NCBI GenBank assembly: GCA_009746045.1
Contig: RPFO01001106.1
Span: forward strand, 1 to 64,000
Length of the DNA: 64,000 bases
Origin: Mesostigma viride
Lineage: Eukaryota; Streptophyta; Mesostigmatophyceae; Mesostigmatales; Mesostigmataceae
Direction: 5' to 3'
Part shown: piece by piece, positions 48,239 to 60,200 of the stretch
Numbering within the stretch: the first letter of the stretch is position 1
How the letters are laid out: the number at the start of each line of letters is the position of its first letter
The notes under the pieces: generated by a model
The model's database searches: none
What the model was told of the DNA's origin: nothing
The model's input: the letters and a program-made list of their open reading frames with translations, nothing else
Translations under genes and position numbers: made by a program

Positions 48239-51200
48239 TCACTCAAGAGGAACACGGAGGCCGTCTCCTCATCCCTCACGTCGTCAGGGAGGCCGGTGAC
48301 GTCAGGCAGTGCCGACGCATCCGACCCCCTCCGCAGCCGGTCCATGGCGGTGTCAGGCGACAAGGCGGGGGATCCAGGGTATGGCGAGGGTGCTGGGGGC
48401 CCCTGGGCTGCCAACCCAGGTCTATCGGACAAACTCGTCCCGGGCTCCGCGTTGAAACCGTCCCGGCTGCGGTTGGGCAAAGTGGGCAGCTGGCTCAAGC
48501 TGTTGGTAGGTATGCGATGGCACAGCGGGCGATGTAACAAGGTAGAAGGCAGTGTTGATCCTGCCTGGTTCCTCTCACTGTTGTGTTGCTTAGCCTTGCA
48601 CGCCACGCCACGCCACGCCACGCCCTGCCCTGCCCTACCCTGCCCTGGACCTTGGCTGCGAGGTTCGTGCTTGAACGGCTGCGTTTCCTGGCTTCTTTCG
48701 CGGGTGGTTACCTATTCAGCAGATGCACAGCCCCCTTTAAAGCCCGCCGGAATCGTCCCTCTGGTAGCATTATATTTTGTTGGCATTGCGTGCCTAAACT
48801 TTGCCCGCATTTCCCCCTCCGCATTTTTTGTGTGGTATCTGGCGAATGCGAGGGTATATAGAACAACCTTTTTGTGACCTCTACCCCCTGGACAGGGGGG
48901 TGTCCCTCCCTTCCCCTCCCCCCCCCCCCCCCCCCCCCCCCTTTCCCCCGCCGCCCCCCATATAGCCCCTGGCCAAGGCACCTAGGTGTCTCCATGCCCT
49001 AGTACCGTAGCACCCTCATGCCTGTACCCATGCCCTCCACGCCCTAGTACCGTAGCACCCTCATGCCTGTACCCATGCCCTCCACGCTCTCGTACCACCC
49101 ACACACCCTGCCCAAGTGCTGGGCTCCATTGGCCTCTTCTTTCGCCTTGATCCCACTCGCGTCATCTGACGCTGCTTGCACCCTGACGCTCCTTTCCCTT
49201 TCATTCCACTCGCCCCTTCATCCCACTCGCCCCTTCATCCCACTTGCCCCTTCATCCCACTTGCCCCTTCATCCCACTCGCCCCTTCATCCCACTTGCCC
49301 CTTCATCCCACTCGCCCCTTCATCCCACTTGCCCCTTCATCCCACTTGCCCCTTCATCCCACTTGCCCCTTCATCCCACTTGCCCCTTCATCCCACTTGC
49401 CCTTTCATCCCACTCGCCCCTTCATCCCACTTGCCCCTTCATCCCACTTGCCCTTTCATCCCACTCGCCCCTTCATCCCACTCGCCCCTTCATCCCACTT
49501 GCCCCTTCATCCCACTCGCCCTTTCATCCCACTCGCGCCATCTGATGATGATTGCAACCTCTGACCATATCCCTTGCAGTCAGATGCCAGCTGCCATACA
49601 CATGCAGTGCTGCCATACACATACACAATTACACATGCGCACGCCATCCACCTCCATCCATGCTAGGTCCGTCAAGCGGTGGCCCTTGCGAAGCCCAGTG
49701 CCACACCCTATTCCCTTCCATCCAAAGCCATTCACCCCCCATCCTCTCCATCCATGCCGAAACATCCTGTTTTCAAACCCACGCTACCTACTATCCATCC
49801 ATTTTGCCCCACCCCGTTTCTCAAACCCATCACCCCACCACATGTCATCTCCGCCCATGCCCTTGAATCCCCGTCCAAAGACCTCTCCCAGTTAACGCAT
49901 TACTTTTGCAACTTTACTTTTGCATATTGAGCAAGTTGCAAAAGTAATGCGTTTCGCATTACTTAACCCTCCCCTCCCCGTCTCACATCGTCCACTCACA
50001 TTCTTAAACATTTTCACCACATGTGGCCCGCCCGCCACCCACCTGCCCGCCCACGCCTCCCCCCCGCCCGCCCTCCTGCAGGCTCTCTACGTGCTGCTCG
50101 TCAGCTGCCTGCGCGCGCCGGTCACCACACACTTCCTCTCTGCTGCCATCCCTGCCAAGCTGTGGCGGCTGGCCGGCGTGCGCGGTGCCCCCGCGCTCTC
50201 GCAAGCAAACAAGGGGCCCTCTGTGGAGGCCCCCAACGACGCGCGCGATGGTGAGGCGGCCAGCGCGGGGCACGTGGATTCGGAGCACCGTGGGTTTCTG
50301 CGGTTGCTGGATCGGTGAGCATTCCCGGACGCCCCCTCCTCCGTTTCGCTTTCTCAAGTCTCTCTCTCGTCCCTGCCGGTTGCTGGATCAGTGCGTGCCC
50401 CCCCCACGCCTCTCATGGGACGCCTTTGTATCTTTTTCAAAGGATTTTATTCTAACTGTAGTCTAATCTTATTTGGAGGACTTTAATTTTAGTCTGATTT
50501 CCCCTTGCATGCACCCTGCTGCTGGATGGGTGAGTGTATCCGGACGCCCCCGTTCCGCTTTTTTCTCTTTTTAGTCGCCCTCCTCCCCGCCGGCTGCTGA
50601 ATCAGTCCCCCCCCCCCCCCTTTTCACTTTTATTTTACTCTACTTTGTGAAGAGTTTTAATTAATGCCTAGTACCCATTCCCTTCTAGCCACTCTACCCA
50701 CCACATAATTTTGCTCTAGTTGCCGACCTCATCTTCGTCGGCCCGGGGCCCTCCCCTCTTCGTACTTGAGTCCTGCTGTTTCTCGATAACAGAGAATGCA
50801 TGTACTGCTATATAATGTGCACACTACAATATGATGATGATTGTATAGTAGTAGCTATATGTGCACATATACTTCTAATACGTATGCATGCATTGTTCTC
50901 CAAGGGAGAGCTGACAGAGAGTTGTGGTGTGGTTCCACGCATGGGCGCGTTAGCATCCTGCCCCTCGCAAGAGCAAATTCCGTCCCTATGCATGCAAGGG
51001 TGTCATGTGGAGGCACCCTTGCATGGGTGCCCCCATGGTTGCTCAGTGTTGCCGGACACAAGGCGTGCGCAGGAGTCTCCCGTGTGTATCAACTGCTTGT
51101 GCTTGCCATCTTTCTTCTTCGTTTTTACCTTTTGGTCCACCAATCTCGGTTCAACAATCTCTCTTCACCATTCCTGGTTCCAGGCACTTCTGGAAAGTAG

Positions 51201-54200
51201 CAGCGGAAGATGATGATCACCTGCTGACCTTGGTTGACTTTCTCAGACTGTTTTGACGCGATTTGGGTTCTCCTCGGCTTGGCTGTTAGCATCGTACACC
51301 CTTCTGTAAGTTGGTAGCGTGCCACCAAAGCTTCATAATGGGGTCATCATCTGTGCATGGCGCTTACGAACGTGATGGCACCCATCGATGGCGCCACGTT
51401 GACAGGTTTGATGCGGAGGCACCCGTTGACGTGATCTCGGACAGCGGTCGGCCCATCCTGTTCGGCATCGGGCGGGAGGTAGGACACCCACTTATGCTTA
51501 GTTCCTCAAGTATGCGTACAGTTCCGATACAGTAGTATGCGGCCCATCCTGTTCGGCATCGGGCGGGAGGTAGGACACCCACTTATGCTTAGTTCCTAAG
51601 TATGCGTACAGTTCGGATAAAGTAGTATGCGGCCCATCCTGTTTTGCATCCGGTCGGGGAGGTAAGATGCCGATTTATGCTTAGTTCCTAAGTATGCATA
51701 CAGTTCCGAAATAGCAGTGTGCGGCCCATCCTGTTTTGCATCCGGTCGGGGAGGTAAGATGCCGATTTATGCTTAGTTCCTAAGAATGCATACAGTTCCG
51801 ATAAAGCAGTGTGCGGCCCATCCTGTTTTGCATCCGGTCGGGGAGGTAAGATGCCGATTTATGCTTAGTTCCTAAGAATGCATACAGTTCCGATAAAGCA
51901 GTATGCCGCCCATCCTGTTTTGCATCCGGTCGGGGAGGTAAGATGCCGATTTATGCTTAGTTCCTAAGAATGCATACAGTTCCGATAAAGCAGTATGCCG
52001 CCCATCCTGTTTTGCATCCGGTCGGGGAGGTAAGATGTGGATGTATGCTTAGGTCATATACTACCACAAGGAGGGGTGCCCCATCAGCCATTTCGCTCGT
52101 TCCGGTGTCGTCCCTGTCATCCTGCTTTTGGACGGGAAGGTGCCTGTTGGTCCGCCCAAAATGGGTTCTGTCGTCAAGTTGGAGGAAAGGAAGGAGTTCC
52201 GAGTTACAGTCGTCGTCCAAGTGGCTGGCCGGAAGGACTTCCGGGTTTTACTGGACTGATGTCGGTCGTCGTCCAGTATGGACGGGGGGAGCAACCAGGT
52301 CCTGTGGTACTGGTCTTGTGGTAGTCTTGTGGAGTTGTGGTAGCTTGTGATCTCTTGTGGTGCACTTCGCAAAACTCCCGCCGCTGACCATTATTATTGC
52401 ACGCGATGAGCATGAAGAGCCGGCTGGAGCCTGCTGAACCTACGCGCCGGGCCGGCGGGTCGAGCGCGAGCCGTATTGGAGCATATTGGGCTGTGTTGTG
52501 GTGCTCAGTCCTGATTTACCGTCGTCGTCCCCCAAAATGGCGCGGAACGAGTTCCGCAATTTGCTAGGCGATTGCTTTTTATTCGTCCTCGACAGTCCCC
52601 GGGAAGTGCCGGAGGACCCGGGGTACCCAACACTGAGTGGGGCACACCCCCTCTACTACATGCATACAGTTCCATATTTGCGTACAGTTCAGATACATGA
52701 AGTCCTGAGATGCTTTTGCTGGCATCGGCGGAGACGATTGTAGGGTGTACTGATGATTGTAGGATGTACCAGACCTTTCTGGCTGTGCTGTGCAATGGTG
52801 TTATACTGTACAACTACGGTTCTTACTCTATACCTCCTTGCATTGTCCATTGTGGGAATAGAGCTTGCTGGTATACTAGTATGGGAATGGAACTTGTTGT
52901 ATGGTTGATACTTTACCTTATCCTGCTTCATGCTGACATCCCCCACGCTGTATCTGTTTTCGCTATCCCTCATCGCTATGCCTAGGGTATTCATGCCACA
53001 GTGTGATGCCATACCATGTTGTACAAGGACTGCCATGTAATGGCGAGACCCCTTCACGTCTTCTATCCGCTCATTCACATCATGGTGGCTGCTTTGTTTC
53101 CGAGGCGCTTCCTCCACCGCTACCTCTGGCGCCCCTGCCCACGCCCTGGGCCCCGTGGTGAGATCGCCCAACTAACGGGATCGCGTTCAAAAATAAAAAT
53201 CGCATTCAAAAGCGATGTCATCGGCGTACAACGCAAGCGAGCTCTAGAAATTTCTTGAGATGCCCTTCGCGGTAGCATGCGTGCGCCTGCATAACTCTTC
53301 ATTTTGATGTAATATCTCCTTTGTTGCTTGCCTCTCACTTACGCTGATGCACCTCCTTGACAGAATGCATGCTATTTAACCACGTCACGACCTTTTGTTT
53401 AAATTTCTCCCCTTTTTTACCGCAATGCCCCCCCTCCCAATGCCAATGTCGGCGTCCATCGCAGATGGCACCCGTGCGGCTCCCCTTGTGTGCCCCCTAC
53501 GTCGTCAAGGTGCCCACCCGCCACGGGGCCCTCTTCCGGGTAAGATCTTCCTCGTTCCCTTCCCATAAACTGGGTACCAGCTCTCGCTCTTTCTTCCCCC
53601 CTTTCTTCTCTCTCTTTCTTCCCCCTCTTTCTTCCCCCCCTTTCTTCCCCCTCTTTCTTCCCCCGTTTTCTCCCCCCTCTTTCTTCTCTCCCTTTTTGCA
53701 TGCGTTTTTTTGTATCATCACCCACATTCATCTTGCTGCGTACGTGTCCTTCCTACCCCCAGAATCCACATCACCTATCTGGTTCTGCATTGACACCGGG
53801 TAGTAGCGTGCGCAGTACGCGAATCCGTGGATGTGGTCAAAGCCTTGCAGTTTCCACGGATTCGCGTCGGGGACTAGGATCCGTGCCGTGGTGCTTAAAG
53901 CCTTGCAGTTCAACACTTCTTTCATGTTTATAGAGCCCATTCATGTTCCTTGGGGCCCTTCTTGTATCCCTGCAAAATAAACCTCGAACCCCGGGGACCG
54001 CCCTTGCGAAATCATGCCCAAGGCATTCAGTATATTCAACACTAGTATGCAGTAGTATTCAGCAGTATGCATATTATTCGCGTATCACTCTCCGCGGAGT
54101 GTTGCTTTGTGGGCCTTCATTGCATGGCCTCGCGCCCGCTCATACCTTGTGGGCGTAGTATTACTTTTGTGGGCCTTCATTGCATGGCCTCATACCAAGG

Positions 54201-57200
54201 GGTGTGACCACCCACCTCCGCTTGTTATCTGCATCTTCCGCTGTATTAGTGTCTTCACTGTCGATATTGACTTGTTCTTGGTCTTGTGGGTGTTTCACGC
54301 TTCCATGTGCTTGCTGCCACGCCACAATGCTCGTTACCTTCTGGCAGCCGTCGGACAGCGGGCGGGGCGGCATGGACATGATTTCGATCGACCCCAAGCG
54401 GCCACGTGGCGGCGCCGCGCTGCCCGACTTTTACTTCAGCTATGCTGCGTCTGATGCTGTGTATGTGCACGCAATTCACTAGCGTAATGCTGTTGATCTC
54501 TCTTGAGCTTGTTTGCGTCTCTTTGTATACGTGTGCACTCTTGGTTTTCTGTTTCGTGACTGTGACGTGTGCCGGCTCGGTGCTTGTGTTTCTGTCCGAT
54601 GCTGAGTATGCGCGCACATGGGTGCTTTAATGCTGTTTGTGGCGATTGCTTGTGTTTGCCTCGTCATCTATGTGTGTGTGCGTTTGTCACACATATTTCT
54701 AGTGTGTTTTCCTTCATTTATGTCATGTTTATTTTTTTTTTGTGTGTGTGTCTGCGCGCGTGGTGTTTCTGTTTCTCTTTTTGTGTAACGTATTTTTTTT
54801 GGTAGTAATCCTGCGCTGAGGTGTATCTTTCTCTCGATGCAACAAGTGTGCGTGTGTGCATGACTGCCTCTCAGTGTTGCTGTCACAGCCCTTTGTAGCC
54901 GATGTGGGCAATGCCGATTGGGAGGTTGACAAATTCGCAAAACTACATATATTGGCAATTCTTTTCTGTATTTCAAACACAACATGTCTAACCAACCAAC
55001 CACAAGCTCCCTTGCCTGGCCTAGTAGTCTATGAACCAGCGGGTGCGTTTTTCGACGTTCTTCGTTATTTTCTGCTTGGGCGGAGGAATGCGTGTCCAGT
55101 ACCCGGAAGGTGTGTTACTAAACCTTGGTTGACTTTCTTGCGGTGACCATGGCTCGGATGCTGGTTGACGTGCTGCGTGTGAGCACTTTCCCCGGCTGGC
55201 CACCTGCACCTTGCGGATGCTGCCCTCCTTGCGCAGCTGCCTGAAGCAGGTCTGCACCGACGAGTTTATTCTGGCCTTCCCCTGCGTGTGGCCCGCCAAG
55301 CAGCAGGTGAGACGCCAGCACACAAGCATCCCATCACCTGCCGCAACGGAAGGGGGGGGGAATATTCGACAATCGTGCACATCATGCCAAGGGCCTCTTC
55401 ACCATTGTAAAGGTCTTTGTTGGGATGACTTGGAGATCTGCACGGTTTCTCTTCTGAGGCCCCCGCTTGTGGTCAAGTCTCGTGTCTGCGTAGTCCTCAA
55501 ATCACCTCTTTCCTGCACCAGCCCCTGCAAGCCACCATCCCACCCGCTGCCCGCTCCAAGCTTAGTTATGGATGTTCTCATAAACCACTGTTTATAATTA
55601 TTTATTGCTTCTATTTAGCTTCTTTTTAGCTTCTATTTACCTTCTATTTAGCTTCTATTTACCTTATATTTAGCTTCTATTTACCTTCTATTTACTTTCT
55701 ATTTACCTTCTATTTAGCGCATCAACTGCCCCCCCCACTGATAGGGGGGTTGGAGTAAGCCCCCTCTTACCACTCCTGGCCATCGGAACTTCTCTTTGCA
55801 TGGCTGACGCGACATAATTTGTTGCGCCATCTGCGGGCTGGTTGCCCGCTAGCTGCAAGAAGGAGAAGAAAACAACGGAAGACAAGTGGCCTTTAACAGT
55901 AACTGATTTCACCAGATCGCTCCGTTTGGGGGACGACAATGGCCCTGCAGATTAGTGCATCTCCCCATCCGGTGTGTGGCATATATGCTGGCAAGCTCTC
56001 TGCCCCTGCCGTCATGCGCTTGTACCGCTCGTAACCCTCTTCACTCAATATTCTGCGTGCGATGCACTTGTTTTGTTCATTCGCACCCCCCTTCTACGCT
56101 CACGTGACCATGAAATGATACGACCATCGTATGTCATCGTATGTCTTGTGTGTGTGTGTGTGTGGTCACTATAGTATAGTAGTGTGAGCGTATGTGTGTG
56201 TGCATATGTGTGTATGTGTGTGCATGTGCTTGTTTGTGTGTGTTTGTGTGTGTTTGTGTATGTTTGTGTATGTTTGTGTGTGTTTGTGTGTGTTTGTGTG
56301 TGTTTGTGTGTGTTTGTGTGTGTTTGTTTGTATTTGTGTGTGTATTTGTGTGTGACTAAAAATAACTTGATTTTGGTACTTCTGTGTCAGCGCGTGCGCG
56401 TCACGGTGTGGCGGGCGCATGAGGCGCGACCGCATCTGCTGGAGGTGCACCGCAAGAACCTGATCCTCCCGGCAGGCACGTATACCCTTAACCCTTCTTT
56501 CTTTTTGAAATAAGAAGGGTTAGGACAGTTATTATTATTATTACTGTCATTATTACTATTGTTAGTATTGTCTTCCCGCAGGCCCTTGTACCCTTATCTT
56601 TCTTTCTTGAAACACGAAGGGTACAGGCGCTGGCATTTTCTTCCCGTGAGCCTTTGTGTGCGGCCGTGCTACCGTGGGATTCTCATTCCATCTGAAACAG
56701 AATCGTGGTTCTCTGAACATAGTTTCTTTAGTTAAGTAAAGCCGTGCTACCGTGGGATTCTCATTCCATCTGCAACAGAAAGAGAAGAATAGCTACGCCT
56801 GATTCTCACGAGTCTTTGTCTGCTGCTTCGAATCACTTCCAAGTATGGCAAACCACATTCCTGCACTTGCCACATTCTCCGGTCCTAAATGGCCTAGGCA
56901 TTCTCGTGTCCCCTGAACCACCCCCCCCCCCCCCCTGCCCTTATATATATAAAAAAAAAAAGTGAAGCAGGCATTTGCAGTCGCTAGTGTCTCGGCATAG
57001 GGAAACCGTATCCGTGGTCTGTGCCTTTCCTTTCTTGTGCGTGTTTTCATGGTTGCCTCACAGCTTCATGAGGACACGGTAGTCTTTCATTCCTGTCGTA
57101 GACCATGTCGGGTGTGACAGGCCTTGCCGCCTTGGTGGTGTCCATGCCTGTATGGGCCGCAGACACCCTCTGCGTCTGGTGCCTCATTCGCGCCACCCTC

Positions 57201-60200
57201 CTCCCTCGGTGCTTGCCTGTGCGCATACGTTGAGCCCTATCACTACCTTATCGTCCAGAAAACTTTAACGGATCATATCATTCTATACTTAATTCTTGGA
57301 TGCCCTGCTCTGTGTGGGTGCCTGGCTGCGCGGGGCTGCAGGTGAAGCCAGCGCCCCCCTCGCCAACGCGTTCCACGTGAGCGAGGGCAACTTTTTGGAG
57401 ATGAACCAGGAGACCGAGTTCCTCAGCCTGCAGGTGAGAGAAGGGGAAATAAGGAAAGGAAAGATGCGGCAGGGGCAGTAGGGTGCTCTTGATGAATCAG
57501 GAGACGGAGTTCCTCAGCCTGCAGATAACATGGATAACACATACTAGCACTACAAGTATAGTTCATACTGTGTACAGACCTACTACTAATAATAAATATA
57601 GGGTGCTATCGGTGAATCACAGACCGAGTTCGAGTTCCTCCGCCTGCACGTGAAATCACATAGTACTTTGGGTATAAACTATAAAGATATCAGATACTGT
57701 TACACAATTGTTTTATAAGATATGATGCTGTAGTTGAAAGGTTACCTCGGCTGGCCAGCCCTGAGCACTTCGTCATTTCTCCCCTCGCTCTCGCGCTGTT
57801 CTTGCCAGCTGGCGGGCCTGCCTCCCTAGTTGGGGCATGACACGGGGCACGGTAGCGATGCAGAACCCGGATGCCTCCAAAACATATGTCCTTCTGGGCA
57901 TAAGAGAATGGAGTGTTGCTGAGAGAGAGTTTGGAGAACAGCATTTGAGAACAGGTGTTGGAGAAGGGATTATCTGGATTGTGGCACCTGGGGGCTCGCC
58001 GATCCTTGGATGGCGGAACTTTGGGATAGTAGTTGCTCACTCTCCGTCTGTGTGACTGGCTACCGTGGAATGGGTGTTTCCCCCAACCTCCTCGCCCCCT
58101 CCCCCTTACAGCTTCACATCTACGCGCTGACGGGCACGATCAAGATTCAGGATGAGGCACGCGCGGGCGTATACAACAGGTGAGGGTTGCGAAGGGGGGT
58201 GAAGGGGGGTTAAGGGGGGTGTACAGCAGGTAGCGCGGGGGAGGTTTCAACCTGTTGGACATGGAGAGAGGGGACGGCGGAGGGGCACAACAGTTAAATG
58301 TGTTTTGGGGGGGGCACGGGAGGGGGGGGGGGGGCGCGTGGCTTGAATGGTATGAGGGGCAGCGGCCCCGGGGGGGTGTATCCATCAGGTCTCTATCTCC
58401 TGCTCTTGTTGTTAGTTGCCTCAGTCCTGGCCTCCTGCCCCAGAACTCTTTCAATATTGATTTGCTGCTGCACACTGCCATTTAAATGCTTTATCCCTAT
58501 CTTTCCCCTCCTCCCCCTCCTCCCCCTCCTCCCCCTCCTCCCCCTCCTCCCCCTCCTCCCCTCCTCCCCCTCCTCCCCTCCTCCCCCTCCTCCCCTCCTC
58601 CCCCTCCTCCCCCTCCTCCCCTCCTCCCCCTCCTCCCCCTCCTCCCCCTCCCCTCCTCCTCCCCCTCCTCCCCCTCCCCCTCCTCCCTCCTCCCCTCCTC
58701 CCCCTCCTCCCCTCCTCCCCCTCCTCCCCCTCCTCCCCTCCTCCCCCTCCTCCCCCTCCTCCCCCTCCTCCCCTCCTCCCCCTCCTCCCCCTCCTCCCCC
58801 TCCTCCCCCTCTTTTCCCTTTCTTCCCTTTCTATCGTTTCCCCACCCCACAGTGAGGCGGAGGTTGTGATGGAGTCGGCACAGAGCCTGTACGTCTCCGC
58901 GTGGGCGCCGCTGCTCAACGCCATCCTCAAGGTGCGTGTGGGGCATGCGTCCCGTCCGTGCTTGGCTGCAAATCTTAGGTTCACTTGCTGTGTATGATAT
59001 ACATGGTCTTGCCACGGATTACCTTAATCTTGCCGTGAATGGGAGAGGCTTGCGGAGAGTGGCAGATCCAGGGGTTGAATGGTTGTAAGAAACGTTCTGT
59101 TTTGGGTATGTAATGGCGTGGGGGGGGGGGGGGGGGCGTGGGGGGGTCGGGTAGTTGGTGTGAAATCATGAAAAGGAAGAATTGGAATAGTGTCCGGAGT
59201 AAACCTTGTAAATCCCTACCAGGAGTATACCTTGTAAATCCCTACAATGAGTATACCTTGTAAAACGTTGTTCCATCTTCTGACATGTATGAGGCGGATG
59301 CGCTTGATGACACATATTTTGGTGTTAGAAGTGAATGTTTTGGTGTGTGAAGGAAGACAACGCCATCCTCAGGCACATGCATGGGCGTGCGGGGGGGTGG
59401 CTGGTCGGGAGTGTTGACGTGTTCTTAAGGCCAACCCACTTGAGCAAGTAGCGAAAACAGTGAATAGACTAGGGGCCAAGTTCTAGAACTACATTCAAAC
59501 CTCACTACTTCACTCACACCGGTCATGCACCTGCCAAACCTCACTCACACCGATCACCCACCAAACCTCACTCAAACCGATCAGCCACCCACCAAACTTC
59601 ACTCAAACGGATCGTACACCCACCAAACCTCACTCAAACGGATCATACACCCACCAAACCTCACTCACACGGATCATACACCCACCAAACCTCACTCACA
59701 CCGATCACATACCCACCAAACCTCACTCACACCGATAATCCACCCACCAAACCTCACTCAAACCGATCACCCACCCACCAAACTTCACTCAAACCGATCG
59801 TACACCCACCAAACTTCACTCAAACCGATCATACACCCACCAAACTTCACTCAAACCGATCATAAACCTGCCAAGCCTGGCCATCACGCCTATGCCTATT
59901 GTATGCATCCTCCCATGTGAACGGTGCAGACGCTGGAGTACCGGCGCGGCCCCGAGGGCCCCCCTGCGTTCTCATTGGACGAGGAGGACAAGGCACGCGG
60001 CGGTGCGGGGGGCAGCAATCAGGACCGCATCAACGCAGTGCTCACGCTGTTCCGGGCTGGCGCCGCGCCGCTGGTGGAGAAGGTGCGCACGTTTGTTGGG
60101 TGGAGAAGGTGGATGGGTGCGGTTGGCGCGCTGCGTTAGGTTTCTTCTTCTTGTCAGTGGGGGTGCGGGCGTGGGCGCAAGCGTGGGCGTAGGCGTGGGC

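Noticed and set aside
58451-59015. Gly/Glu/Arg-rich minus-strand frames and Pro-rich plus frames
   Set aside because: Artefacts of the CTCCTCCCC tract in an intron.
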